Shown here piece by piece: positions 1 to 11,808 of a DNA stretch of 64,000 nt. The notes beneath the pieces are model-generated. The model did not search any database. It was given only the letters and a program-made list of their open reading frames with translations, and was not told where the DNA came from. Numbering within the stretch: the first letter of the stretch is position 1; the number at the start of each line of letters is the position of its first letter. This DNA comes from Cunninghamella blakesleeana (Eukaryota; Mucoromycota; Mucoromycetes; Mucorales; Cunninghamellaceae), in assembly GCA_017871115.1 (NCBI GenBank), contig JAFCIZ010000004.1, forward strand, positions 310,001-374,000, written 5' to 3'. The position numbers and the translations under genes are program-made.

Positions 1-3000
1 TAGACGGTACCTGGAAAGATCTAACAGACAATGTCAATACAATGGCAACCAATCTAACAACGCAAGTGCGATCGATTGCTGTTGTGACAAAAGCAGTAGC
101 CAATGGTGATCTTAGTAAAAAAATTATGGTAGATGTACGAGGTGAAATCTCTGATTTGAAAGATACAGTCAATAACATGGTGGATCAACTACGTGTATTT
201 GCATCTGAAGTTACTCGTGTTGCTCGTGAAGTAGGTACAGAAGGAAAGCTAGGTGGAGAAGCGATTGTTCCTAAAGTCAGCGGCACCTGGAAAGATTTAA
301 CGGACAGTGTCAATACAATGGCAGCCAACCTAACAACACAAGTACGTGAAATTGCAGTAGTTACAAAAGCAGTAGCCAAAGGTGATCTTAGTAAAAACAT
401 TGACGTGGAAGCCCGTGGTGAAATTTTAGATCTTAAAAACACTGTCAATAACATGGTAGCTCAGTTGAATGTCTTTGCAGCAGAAGTAACACGTGTAGCT
501 AAAGAAGTAGGTACCGATGGTAAATTGGGTGGTCAAGCACTTGTTCCTAATGTGGATGGTACATGGATGCATCTAACAGACAATGTCAATCAAATGGCTG
601 CTAATTTAACAACACAAGTACGATCTATTGCTGAAGTGACGAAATCTGTGGCCATGGGTGATCTTTCCAAAAATATTGATGTGGAAGCTCGTGGCGAAAT
701 TTTAGAATTGAAAAATATTGTCAATGATATGGTTTACCAACTACGTATCTTTGCATCAGAAGTAACTCGTGTATCTAAAGAAGTAGGTACAGAAGGGAAA
801 CTAGGCGGTCAGGCTGTGGTGAAAGGTGTTGCTGGTACATGGCATGAATTAACAAGTAATGTCAATATTATGGCTGCTAATTTAACAAACCAAGTACGAT
901 CTATTGCTGAAGTAACCAAAGCGGTAGCTTTAGGTGATTTATCTAAAAAGATTGAAGTAGAGTCAGGTGGTGAAATTTTAGAATTAAAGAATATTGTCAA
1001 TAACATGGTGGATCAACTACGTATTTTTGCATCAGAAGTAACTCGTGTATCTAAAGAAGTAGGTACGGAAGGGAAACTAGGCGGTCAGGCTGTTGTACAA
1101 GGTGTTGCTGGTACATGGAATGAATTAACAGACAATGTCAATCAAATGGCTGCTAATCTTACTAACCAAGTACGATCGATTGCTGAAGTGACTAAAGCAG
1201 TAGCAAATGGTGATTTATCTAAAAAGATTCATGTTGAAACAAGAGGTGAAATTCTAGATTTAAAGATTACAGTGAATTCCATGGTGGACCAGCTACGTGT
1301 GTTTGCCTCTGAAGTAACTCGTGTAGCTCGTGAAGTAGGTACAGAAGGAAAACTAGGTGGTCAAGCTACAATCATTGGTGTTGATGGTACGTGGAAAGGA
1401 TTAACGGATAACGTTAATTTAATGGCAAGTAATTTAACAGACCAACTTCGTGCTATTGCGGCGGTGTGTAAAGCGGTTGCTCAAGGTGATTTATCTAAAA
1501 AGATTGAAGTTGAAGTACACGGTGAAATTGCAGAACTTAAAAATACAATTAATACCATGGTGGATCAACTTAGTTCATTTGCTTCTGAAGTAACGCGTGT
1601 TGCACGTGAAGTAGGTACAGAAGGAAAATTAGGTGTACAAGCTCAAGTCATGGATGTAGAAGGTGTATGGCGCGAAATTACAAGTAATGTTAATACAATG
1701 GCTTCTAATTTAACAACACAAGTACGTGCTTTTGCTCAAATCTCAGCCGCTGCTACTGAAAATGATTTCTCACGATTAATTACTGTTGAAGCCAGTGGTG
1801 AAATGGACTCTTTGAAAACAAAAATCAATCAAATGGTAGGCTCCTTACGTGATGCTATTCAAAAGAATCGACAAGCTAGAGAAGCAGCTGAATTAGCTAA
1901 TCGTTCTAAGAGTGAATTTTTAGCAAATATGTCCCATGAAATTCGTACTCCTATGAATGGTATTATTGGTATGACCTCTTTAACTTTGGAAACTGAATTA
2001 ACTCGTCAACAACGTGAAAACTTGATGATTGTATCCAGTTTGGCCAATAGTCTTTTAACCATTATTGATGACATTTTAGATATTTCTAAAATTGAAGCTG
2101 GTCGAATGACTATTGAATCCATTCCATTCTCCTTAAGATCAGCCATATTTAGCGTATTAAAAACATTAGCTGTAAAAGCTAATCAAAAGAAATTGGATTT
2201 AATATATAATGTGGATAATGGTATTCCTGATCAATTGATTGGGGACCCTCTTCGTTTACGTCAAGTAATTACAAACCTGATTGGTAATGCTGTTAAGTTT
2301 ACTACACAAGGGGAAGTTATGTTACAAACAAGAGCTATTCAAATCAATGGTAATCAAGTGCGTTTACAACTGTGCGTTAGTGATACTGGTATTGGTATTC
2401 AAGAAGATAAATTACATGTTATTTTTGATACCTTCTGTCAAGCTGATGGCAGTACTACGTAAGTCTTTTTATTTAAGAAAAAAATAAGATTATAATACTA
2501 AAGATTGATTTATAATAAAAAAGAATTATAACAAAAAAAAGAATAATAAGAGTATAACCATGTATCATTTATAGACAATAATAATATTAATAAATTTTAT
2601 TAATTTTTAATTTTTATTTTTCAGGCGTGAATATGGTGGTACAGGTCTTGGTTTATCAATTTCAAAACATTTAGTACAACTTATGGGTGGTAATCTTTGG
2701 GTAGAATCTAATTACGGACGTGGATCACAATTTTACTTTACAATGAATGTGAATCGATTTGATATTCCAAATCAAGAAGTATTAGAAAAGATGCAACGAT
2801 TTTCTGGAAGAAGAGTATTATTTATTGATAGCATGGATGATGATACAGGTGTAGTACAGCGTATTAAAGAACTTGGATTACAACCATTTAGAGTTACCAG
2901 TATTGCCGAAGCCAATGATCTTGCTAATGCTAGCACAAGTCGAATTCAACCAGCACCATTCTTTGATATGGTTATTTTAGATAAAATGCGATTTGCCAAC

Positions 3001-3722
3001 AAAGTACGTGAAATTGTTCCTTTAAGATATACACCTATTGTATTAATTACACCTGAAGCCCAATTATTGAATATGAAATTATGTATTGATCTTGGCATTA
3101 CTGGCTATATTACATCTCCTATTAACATTGCTGACCTTGCTGATGCTGTTTTACCTGCTTTAGAAAGTCATGCTGCTTTACCAAGTGACGCTTCCAAGAC
3201 AGTACCATTGGAAATTCTATTGGCTGAAGATAATGTTGTCAATCAAAAATTAGCTGTTCGTATTTTAGAAAAATTCGGTCATCACGTTAAAATTGTTAGT
3301 AATGGAAAATTAGCGGTCGAAGCTTTTGAATCCCAACCTTTCGATTTGATTTTAATGGATGTACAAATGCCTATTATGGGTGGATTTGAAGCAACTCAAA
3401 AAATTCGTGAAATTGAACAAGCTAGTGATATGGGTCGTGTTCCCATTATTGCTTTAACTGCTCATGCTATGATTGGTGATCGGGATCGTTGTATGCAAGC
3501 TGGCATGGTAAGTTGAAATAGAGACATAGAATTTTTTTAAGAAAAAAAAAACAATTATATTTATTTATTTATTATTAACCTCTATTATATTTATTATTGC
3601 TATTATGATAATAGGATGAATATGTTACAAAACCTTTAAGATTCCCTGAATTAATTGCTGCTATCAAGAAATTTGCGCCCCAATCAGCACACTTAATGAT
3701 CGAAAGATCAAGTAAATCTTAA
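1..3722 (+). CDS. NIK1: Group III hybrid histidine kinase (Nik1/Os-1 type), 5' end outside window
   Basis: Cytoplasmic osmosensing and fungicide-responsive kinase that feeds the HOG-type phosphorelay. Exons: before 1 to 2458, 2625-3507 and 3615-3722; the frame is already open at base 3. Seven 92-residue HAMP units (recurring GTW, GDLSKKI, GKLGGQA blocks) lead into a HisKA domain with the phospho-accepting His in [11 protein letters not shown] (1935-1937). The ATPase domain follows: N box with [11 protein letters not shown]1 DTGIGI, and G2 [10 protein letters not shown], the last created by joining exons 1 and 2. A C-terminal receiver has the acidic pair in LLAEDN, the Asp in LILMDVQMP (3358-3360), and the Lys in YVTKP supplied by the last exon. 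No membrane segment is seen, as expected for this group. Visible part is about 1,150 residues. The HAMP count exceeds the five or six 92-residue units I know from ascomycete members. Identity is very sure; the true start lies upstream. Confidence 0.96.
3..1850 (+). repeat. Tandem 276-bp HAMP-coding repeats
   Basis: Seven consecutive units of 276 bp (92 codons) lie inside the histidine kinase. They are recognisable by GTW at each unit start and by (G/N)D(L/F)S in the middle. The two units around 757-845 and 1033-1121 are almost identical at the DNA level, including silent sites, which suggests recent duplication or gene conversion. The array probably continues upstream of the window. Confidence 0.9.
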
Positions 3723-6150
3723 AAAAAAATACCCATTATTTTGTATAATTTTTTTATATGTTTTTATTTTCCTTTATATTATTTTATTATTAGTATTATT
3801 ATTTTGATTTTGTGATATATATTTATTTTTATAATTATAATTTATATGATACTTTATTTTATATATATTTATATCTTTTGGGCTTTATTTTCTTGTGTTT
3901 ATATTTATATATTTATAACTATTTTATACATTATGATTATTCTTTTTTAAAAAATAATAATAATCTTAATATTATTTATTTTATCATATTTTATCGTTAA
4001 TTTGTACAAATAAACTAAATTATTATATTATAACCAAGTTCTGCTATATATAAATCTGAAACCACCTATTTTTTCATGTGATATTTCTCAAGCGGCATTC
4101 TAGCGACGCGTATTTTTCATTATCTTTGGAGAGATACTCCATACAATAAGTATTTTTGGATTATTTTTTATATGTAAACTTTGGGAAGCCATTTGTTATA
4201 ATATCTATAATCTATTTCTTTATTTATATTTTTACAAATCTATTAATACAAAACAATTTTTAAAAAAATAAAAGATTAAATTTCTATTAAAAGATAAAAA
4301 AAATGGCAACATTATCAAATCAAAGAGATAGTAAGGTTTCGAATAAAGGAAGAAAAAAAATAGTAATTTTATTTTAAAAAAATGCTATTAAAATTTTAAT
4401 TTATCAGAAAAAGTGATGGGATTGTTAAAAACATTGCTTTTACAAGCTATTTAACTTGAGATTTTTCATCATCAATTAAAATGTTTATAATAGCAAAAAA
4501 ATAAAAGGATAAAATATTATTAAAAGTATTAATAAATTATAAGGCATCAGAAACTGAATTTTCATTATTACTTTTAAAAAAGTACAGAACTTCGGAAAAT
4601 TAGTCATCATCACCAAAATACTAATAATTCTAATAATAATAAGTAATAAAAAAGGGATAAAAAAAGTATTAATAAATTGTTATTGCATCAACGGGAAAAG
4701 GATAAAGTTAAAATCATAGCAATAAAGCTCTTTATCTCGAAAATTTATATCATATGCCAAAATATTAATAAAAGTAATAGGTAAATAATAAGACTCAGAA
4801 TAAATAATTGATCAAGTTTCTTCATATGAATTATGTCAGAAAAGATCAAAAATAAATTATCATCAAGGTCTTATTTTTTTAAAAAAAAAAAAAACAATGA
4901 CAACCAAAGAACGTGATACAAAATATATGCACATTAAAAAAATGATTGCCAAAGTTTGATGCTTTTAAGAGAAAAAAAAAAGGCTCTTATAAACAAAAGA
5001 CTTGTTTATTATTATTTATTTTTAAAAAAAAGTAAAAATAAAATAATAAAAAAAGAGACCATAAGTACTCGAAAGTAGTAAAAAAAGGTTTCTACCAAAG
5101 GAAGAAAACCTAATTTTTTATTTTTTTATTTTATATATACAAATACAACTTTATTGAAACTAAAGTTCATTGTAAAAAAAAAAAAAAACTAATTCGACAT
5201 AATATTTCCAAAAGAACTTTGGAAATGACGAACTAAATCTTAAAAGCATAAAATTATAATACCCCACACAAAAATTTTATTGTAATATTTTGTCAAAAAA
5301 TATTGTAAAAAAAAAAAAAAGAGAGAAAAAACAGGAGGAAGAAAATTATAATGCTCGAGAAAAAATTGTAAAACTTAAAAAAAAATTTATGTGGTCATGG
5401 GAACAAAATTGGACTTTTTTTTTAATCCAATAAGAAAAAATAGGGTAATAAATAATTCTTTTTTTTCAATAAAAAGTATAAAGAAACTGTAGCTAAAGGC
5501 AACATATATAATTATTTTATACTCTAAGTTTTACTTTTAAAAAGTAACAGCGCCGTTTAAAACACATTGTTTTTTGATAAAACTTTATTATGTAGTCTAT
5601 TCTTCTTTATTTAATTACCATATTTGGATTTTTATTAATTCTGTTACCTTTCTACAGTTCAGGTTTTTATTTTTTTTTATAAATATTTAAATTTCTTTTT
5701 TTTTTTAAAAAAAAAAAGAAAAAAAGAAATAAAACTGTCCCTGTGGATAAAGAAAAACAAGTTGTTCCTGTAAAAAACAAAAAAATAAACTTTTGTTTCT
5801 TCGAAAAAAAAAATTTTCCATCATTAGTTTGTTCCTGCAAAAAAAAAAATTATCTTTTTTTAATATTGAATTGATTATTTTAATATTAATTAAAATATAC
5901 AATTGTTTTTGGCATTTTTTTTTAAATATATACTTTTTCCTATAATAATTTATTCTTTATTTATAATCTGAAAAAATAGAAATATATTTTTGTTTTATTT
6001 AGTTTTATTTGTACATTACTCTGTATGTTAAATATATTAAATTATAAATAAGATAATCTTGTAAAAACGATATGCTTTTTATTATATTTTTTATGCTTAA
6101 TACCAGCCAATCAACTTTTTTTAAAGTTTAAAAATCATATATGTAAGCAT

Positions 6151-6190
<40 letters not shown>

Positions 6191-6296
6191 AGAGGTACTA
6201 GACTCCCAGCCAATCAATCTTTGAATGTCTAATATTAAAAAATAAATAAGCAAAGTTTTTAAAATGGTATTGCTTTTTATTTTAATTTATAACTAA
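3723..6296. other. Long AT-rich gap between convergent genes
   Basis: No credible gene. About 4300-5560 is strongly A-rich on the plus strand, with short degenerate repeats (for example the related stretches near 4508-4550 and 4654-4690). A perfect T11A11 palindrome sits at 5696-5717. Two copies of a CCAGCCAATCAA word lie near 6103 and 6206, either side of a T30A8 tract. A less AT-rich patch at 4050-4140 has no recognisable content. Both flanking genes end here, so it should hold two 3' UTRs. Confidence 0.6.
6154..6191. repeat. T30A8 homopolymer junction, palindromic edges
   Basis: Thirty T are followed by eight A, edged by CTC on the left and GAG on the right, so the ends form an inverted repeat. 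It lies 106 bp downstream of the Mps1-like stop codon. It is one of many T(n)A(n) tracts in the window. Confidence 0.9.
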
Positions 6297-8434
6297 CTAT
6301 AACGTATTTGTTTTTTCGTATTGTTTAATGAATGCATGCTGTAATAATTGATCGATAGTGGGCCTTTCTTTGGGATTATAATTTAAACACAACTTCATAC
6401 AATTAATGGCGTCATCGTCAATATAAGTGGTATAAACAGATTTATGAATAGAAGGGTCGTTAGGTGATATCCAGTCAATATGGCTTCTAAATTCTATATT
6501 GTGTTTTCTTCCAATAAGTATATGTTTTTTTGTACTATCATTGAATTTATGTAATGGTGGTTTAAAATAAATCATTTCATATAATATACATCCAAGCGAC
6601 CAAATATCAGAGGGAAGTCCAGCCTGTAAATAAATAATATAATATATTATAATGTAATATAAAATAGAAATATAAAAATGATCTTTAATATTTTCATTAT
6701 ATATTTATAATTATGTAAATCCGTAACAGTATTTTTTTTTTAGTTGTTTATTTTTATAATTCCTACTTCACTTAATCCTCTAGGTGAACAGAGTGTTTCA
6801 GGAGCCATATAATTTACTGTGCCAATAGTACGATCGGAAGTCTCTGCTTTTTTTGTTTTAAGTGCAATAGAAGCCCCAAAATCAATCAATTTGAGTCTAC
6901 CTCTTTTTAAAATGAAGTTGGGAGGCTTTAAATCTTTGTGCACTACTGATATGTCGTGCCATTCCTTTACAGCTAGTAACATCTATATATAATTGAATAA
7001 AAATAACAGTAATAATAGTATAGATTGAATATATATACCGATATAAGCACGTATTATAAATAATTATATATTAATGTATTTAGAATTTAATCTTTTTTAC
7101 CTGTCCCCAGTAATATCTCACAAAATTCATATTTAATGGTTCTATTTTGGATTGATCTTTAAGTATAGTAAGAAAATCAATATCTCCAAGCTCCATTGCC
7201 TAAAATAAATTAATAAGTAATTAAGAAAAAGAAAAAAAAAAGAATCATAGTTAACGCAAAAGTAAATTATATGAACAATAAAATCATTAATAAATTATTT
7301 ACAAATATTCACTTACAATTTTATAACCATATGGAAGAACTTCATAATCAAACATTTCAACTGTATATTTAAAACGCTTTTTCATTGCATGATTTAAAAA
7401 ATATATTTCATTCAATATATTTTTCTTGAGCTCATCCCCTTCACCCTTCCCAACAGCGTCTTTAATGGCTAAAATGTTATTAGAGCGTTTATCAATCACT
7501 CGGTATACTGATCCATAGCCGCCTTTCCCTATTACATCCAATATTGTATATTCCTTGTCTTTAATAGTTATAATAGTGTTTTTAAATGATTCCTTTACAT
7601 TTATAATTTTGGTTGAGTCAATTTCATCTTGTATCAATGAATCATTCTTTTTTTTTTCATTTTTATATACTAGATCATGTCGTATACTATACGTCGGTGT
7701 TTTAGAAGTTATATTTACAGATGGTTGCTGGTTGATTTTTAATCCACGAGGTTGTTCAATAGAGTTTAGATGGTTTTCATCATGTAGATTGTGTTTATAT
7801 TGGTTGGTATCTATATTTTTTAATAAGGGTGTATGTTGATTGTATAAATTATTCTATATAAAAAAATAGGGAAGAAAAATGATAATAATAAGAAGGGTGA
7901 GAAAGTGGATGAAAAACTATTATTATTATCATTATTATTATTATAATAGTAATATGTTCTTAAAGGATTTATACTTACAGAATTTTGTAAGAGTTTTTTG
8001 CTTCTTTTGCTATTGTTATTAGATGATTCAGTTGGAGTTGGTAGAGCTGGATTATAACTGGCACTTTTAACTTTAACTATGTTAGATGTATTATTATTGT
8101 TGTTTGATGTATAATGATTATCCGTTGTAATTTGATCTCGGCTTCTTTTTAATTCAAAAAGAAAAGAGGTATCACTGTCTTTGTTCTTGTTACCACTGTT
8201 ATTGTTAATGCTGTTGGATTTATTATGGCTTACATCGTTTTCAATATATTGATCCAGTGTATCATCTTCATCATCAGATTCTTTATATAAATTCAATCTT
8301 CTTTCACAGTTGTCTAAAACATTTTTTATAATAAGATCTGCTTGATTATAAATGTTATCATTGTTAGCTCTGTTCCTGTTATTGTATTCCTGGCGAACTT
8401 GTTTATAATTTTCTTCCAGTATTTCAAAGTTCAT
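6297..8434 (-). CDS. MPS1: Mps1/TTK-like spindle checkpoint kinase
   Basis: Dual-specificity kinase family of the spindle assembly checkpoint and spindle pole body duplication. Exons (5' to 3'): 8434-7979, 7853-7317, 7199-7101, 6982-6767, 6623-6297, giving 544 residues. Residues 1 to about 250 are a low-complexity Asn/Ser-rich tail. The kinase domain has the glycine loop GKGGYGSVY near 261, AIK Lys near 283, the family-typical hinge MELGDIDF from the short third exon, HKDLKPPN with catalytic Asp near 381, DFG near 398 and a GTVNYMAPE activation segment. The hinge MELG-ID and the GT(V/I)NYM motif are what identify TTK rather than another kinase. The protein is shorter than budding yeast Mps1 because the N-terminal region is reduced. 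The catalytic loop reads HKD where animal TTK has HSD. It is convergent with the histidine kinase. Confidence 0.88.
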
Positions 8435-9167
8435 ATAGAATCTTGTTTTTACTTGGAATAATTGTTAATACTACTTGTGTAGTTTTAATTTTTTTTATTA
8501 TAAAAAAAGTGGTTAAAAAAAACTAAAGGTATTTTATATACTTATATATTTATATATATGTATATATATATATATATATACACAGTGTTTAATTAAATAT
8601 ATAGAAATTAATAAATCTTTTTAAAAAGGAGTTTCTCATAAAAAAATTGTTTAGGAATGAAAAGTAAAAAAAAACTCCAAACTTCAAGATTTATAAAAAA
8701 ATTAAAAAGCCGCCACTGATTTTTTTGGTGTTATTTGATACAATTAAGGAGCGTTTTTAAATATCTGCTGAAGTGCTCCATATAAAGCAATTTATGCTCC
8801 TAGGGTTAGCCGGGTATTCACTTTATTTCAGGCATAAGTAGTATTTCGAAATTATACAATAAAATAGTCATTTTTTATGTGTCTTTATTTTTAAAAAATC
8901 AAATAGATTATTTAAAAGTTACATATCATTTGCCACCATAAATAGATGAGCTGATATCAAATTATGAACGATAAATGAAATACGTAGAATAATTGCTGAA
9001 TGAATGTAAAGAGAGTAATAATTACACATGTATGCTTACACAAAATATTTTTATTTATATTTGTTTTTAAAAAAAAGCCAAAGAAAGCGAAGGCGTAATA
9101 TTAGAATATCTTTTATTTTTTATTTTTAAAAAATGCTATTGGATCCTAAAGTATCTCCAGTCATTAT
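8435..9167. other. Intergenic: Mps1 promoter side and CRAL-TRIO gene 3' side
   Basis: No gene seen. A (TA)10 run lies at 8561-8580. The stretch 8700-8860 is less AT-rich than its surroundings and contains repeated GCTCC words, but has no long open frame and no tRNA-like boxes. Confidence 0.55.
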
Positions 9168-10484
9168 TTAATAATCAAATATTTTATAAGGATTACCGGT
9201 TAATTCTAAAAGTTGAGTCCAATAAGTATCAATGTTGAATTCAAAATGGTATTTACCATTGAATTCAGTTTCAATTTGTTCTTCAGGAAAATAGTCGGGT
9301 AAATAAGCCATTTCTGAACCTTGATTTTTACTATCGTTTTCATTCTTTTTATCATAAACAAATTTAATTTTTGATTTTGTAACAGGATCAATAAATGGAG
9401 AAATGATTTTAAATGTAGTTAAAAAGAACCATGGAGCTAAGTAATCATAATCATAATAAATAAGTATGTTAATTAATCATATTAACGAAACATACAATAT
9501 ACTGATAAATAAAAAATTTAACCAAACTTACATTTAACCACGAACGCAGTTCCTAATATAGACAAAGTTGAGGAGAAGAGGAGTAGCCATTAATATATAT
9601 TTTACTCGCAGTCATATATGGTTTTCCAGTTTTTATATTTCTATTTTAACCTATTGTTTTTATTTTTTTTTCTTACCTAATCTTTCAGGATAATGATTAC
9701 CTAAGATTTCCAAGAACTTTTTAGAAGTAGCAATACTTGGATGTTGTGAAGCCATAGCACCTTTAAAATCAATAATAATATTTACAGTTTCTACGCCTTC
9801 GGGCATTAATCTTATTCCTCTTTCCAAACAAAATACAATATGTTTAATTTGACGATCACCATCTTTAGAATTTTCATTTCTTGGTCGCATAATTAAACTA
9901 GGTCTTCCATAAAAATCATACCCATTATAATACATCTTCCCAGTTTCTACTTCAGGTCGAATATAATCAGGATCTAATTGATCCGGTCGAAATTCTCTTC
10001 TCCATTTCACTGTATTTTCTAACATCGTTCTTGCTGCCTATTTAAAGAAATAAGGAATAAGCATTTTATTACTATTATTAACTTTATTATCTATTTATTT
10101 ATCTAACTATTATTTCATTTCCGCCCTTGACCCAAGAAATCTAGATAACACTTTTTTCCTTTTCTTCTTTCCTTCTTTTTTTTTTAATAGTATAACTATT
10201 CTTACGTTTAAATCCCATTTTCGTGCCCGTAGATAACGATGTAAAGTAGCATCTGTCAAGAATCTTTTTTCATTTTCATAATAATCATCTGTTTCGGATA
10301 GCATTATTTTACTAATATCTTCCCGAAGCTGAGCAATTTTTTGTTGTTGTTCTTCATTCAAGTTTACTTTGGTAATAGTTTTACAATTTTTTGGAATAAC
10401 TAACAAAGGTTCTTGTGTTGGTTGCTTTTCATTTACAGAAGTTTTTTCGGGTGTTTTTGATTTTCCAGAACTAAAAAAATTCAT
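9168..10484 (-). CDS. Sec14-like CRAL-TRIO phosphatidylinositol transfer protein (Pdr16/17-like)
   Basis: Predicted cytosolic lipid-transfer protein exchanging phosphatidylinositol with a second lipid. Exons: 10484-10206, 10037-9677, 9552-9532, 9436-9168, giving 309 residues. The N-terminal CRAL-TRIO-N part includes ATLHRYLRARKWDLNAART. The lipid-binding domain includes GRPSLIMRPRNENS, ERGIRLMPEG, IIIDFKG, NHYPERLG and PWFFLTTFKIISPFID. The PERLG-to-PWFF join needs a 21-nt exon (9552-9532) coding TAFVVK, which restores the frame and the family pattern. The HYPERLG, R-P-x-x-x-x-P-R-N and PFIDP-T blocks recall yeast Pdr16/Pdr17 more than Sec14 itself; that subgroup call is from memory and moderate. 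It shares a 1.3-kb divergent region with the ATP synthase gene. Confidence 0.9.
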
Positions 10485-11808
10485 GATAAATATGGATATA
10501 AATAGATATTTTTTTTTTTAAAAAAAAAATACAAATTAGAAATAAAGAAAAAAGAAAAATGAAAAAAGATTTTTTTTAATTTTTTAATCATTTTTAAAGA
10601 CAAATGAATGCGAGTCACATATAGATACATACTGTATGTTGAAAGAGTAGACCCAAAATTAGATTGTTCCTTATATTCCCCTTTTACATTAAAAGATGCC
10701 TATTACACATGTTCATCTTGTCTGTGTCACCCGTTTTATTATTTTGCATTACATTATATGTTGATAGATATATCACATGATAAGGTTGTTTGTTGATCCC
10801 ATTTCATTAATAAATTAAAACTCGCCAAAAAGTAATAATTTGATTATTATAATCAACGTAAGAATCATTCGCTAGGTGAAAAAGAAGTGTATCTGAGGTC
10901 AAAGTTACATTATATCACACATCTTAGAAGTATAGTTGTTGTATGGTAACCTCTTTGCATTATCCGACTGAAATTCAACACTGATCTAAGTCGCTACATA
11001 TTGTTACTGTAGTATGTTATTGTCGTGTATTATTCTACTTCCTGATACTTTTTTGTAATGCTCTATTTAAATATTATATATGATTTAGTTGTATACTTCT
11101 TTTATTTAACAAAAAAATAAAAAAATATAAACTACAAATATAAATAAAGTATAAATTATATTGTTTTACCTAATATAGCTGCATTAAAAATTTGAAAATA
11201 ACATATGATGGCATATATTACATGCTATTTACTATAAGAAAAAAGCGCCATTCATAGCTAAAATATTAACTGTCGATATTTTAAAAATAAGAAATAAAAA
11301 AAGAAAGGAGAGGTGAAAAAAAATTCGCCTAAAATAAAAAAAAATCTGGAGTTTAAAAATTTCCATTTTTGAAATTAGGTTTTTTTACAGCCATCGATTG
11401 ATCTATTTTACTCCCATTAAGTTTTTTTATTGTAATAGGAAATTATAATACTGTTTTGTTTTATATAAATGATTATTTAATAATAATAGCAATGAAGATG
11501 CTTATTTTTATAATAATATAGGTATTATGAATAAAGAAAATACATTATATTTCTATTTTAATTTTTTTAAATAGAGAAAGAATGGCTAAAAAAAAGCTAA
11601 TCAATTCTTACCTTGTAAAAGGTTAAAAAAACGGTGCTTGAATTTTAAGTAAATTCTAGCAGGGGGTGAAAGGTTAATACACACATTCAAAATTTTAGAG
11701 ACAGTCACTGGAAAGAATTTTTGTTGATATAATATTTTTTTTTATTCCACCAGGCTCTTTTTTTTCCCCTTCCCTTTTTCTTTTTTATAACAAAACCTTT
11801 TTCTGGTC
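10485..11808. other. Divergent intergenic region between CRAL-TRIO gene and ATP1
   Basis: Contains both promoters. A T11A9 tract at 10509-10528 sits just upstream of the CRAL-TRIO start. The piece 10600-11000 is less AT-rich than its flanks and carries an unassigned 62-codon open frame (10608-10796, plus) with no recognisable domain. I do not call it a gene. Confidence 0.5.
11751..11808 (+). promoter_or_regulatory. Pyrimidine-rich tract before ATP1 start
   Basis: An almost pure C/T stretch on the coding strand runs up to the ATP1 ATG. Comparable tracts precede most genes here on their own coding strand. In fungi such tracts are typical near transcription start sites of strongly expressed genes; the function here is inferred. 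Confidence 0.5.

Noticed and set aside
185..1006. Two minus-strand open frames opposite the histidine kinase
   Set aside because: They are mirror frames of the HAMP repeats and recur with the same period; no independent coding signal.
7555..7839. Plus-strand 94-codon frame
   Set aside because: Antisense to exon 2 of the Mps1-like gene.
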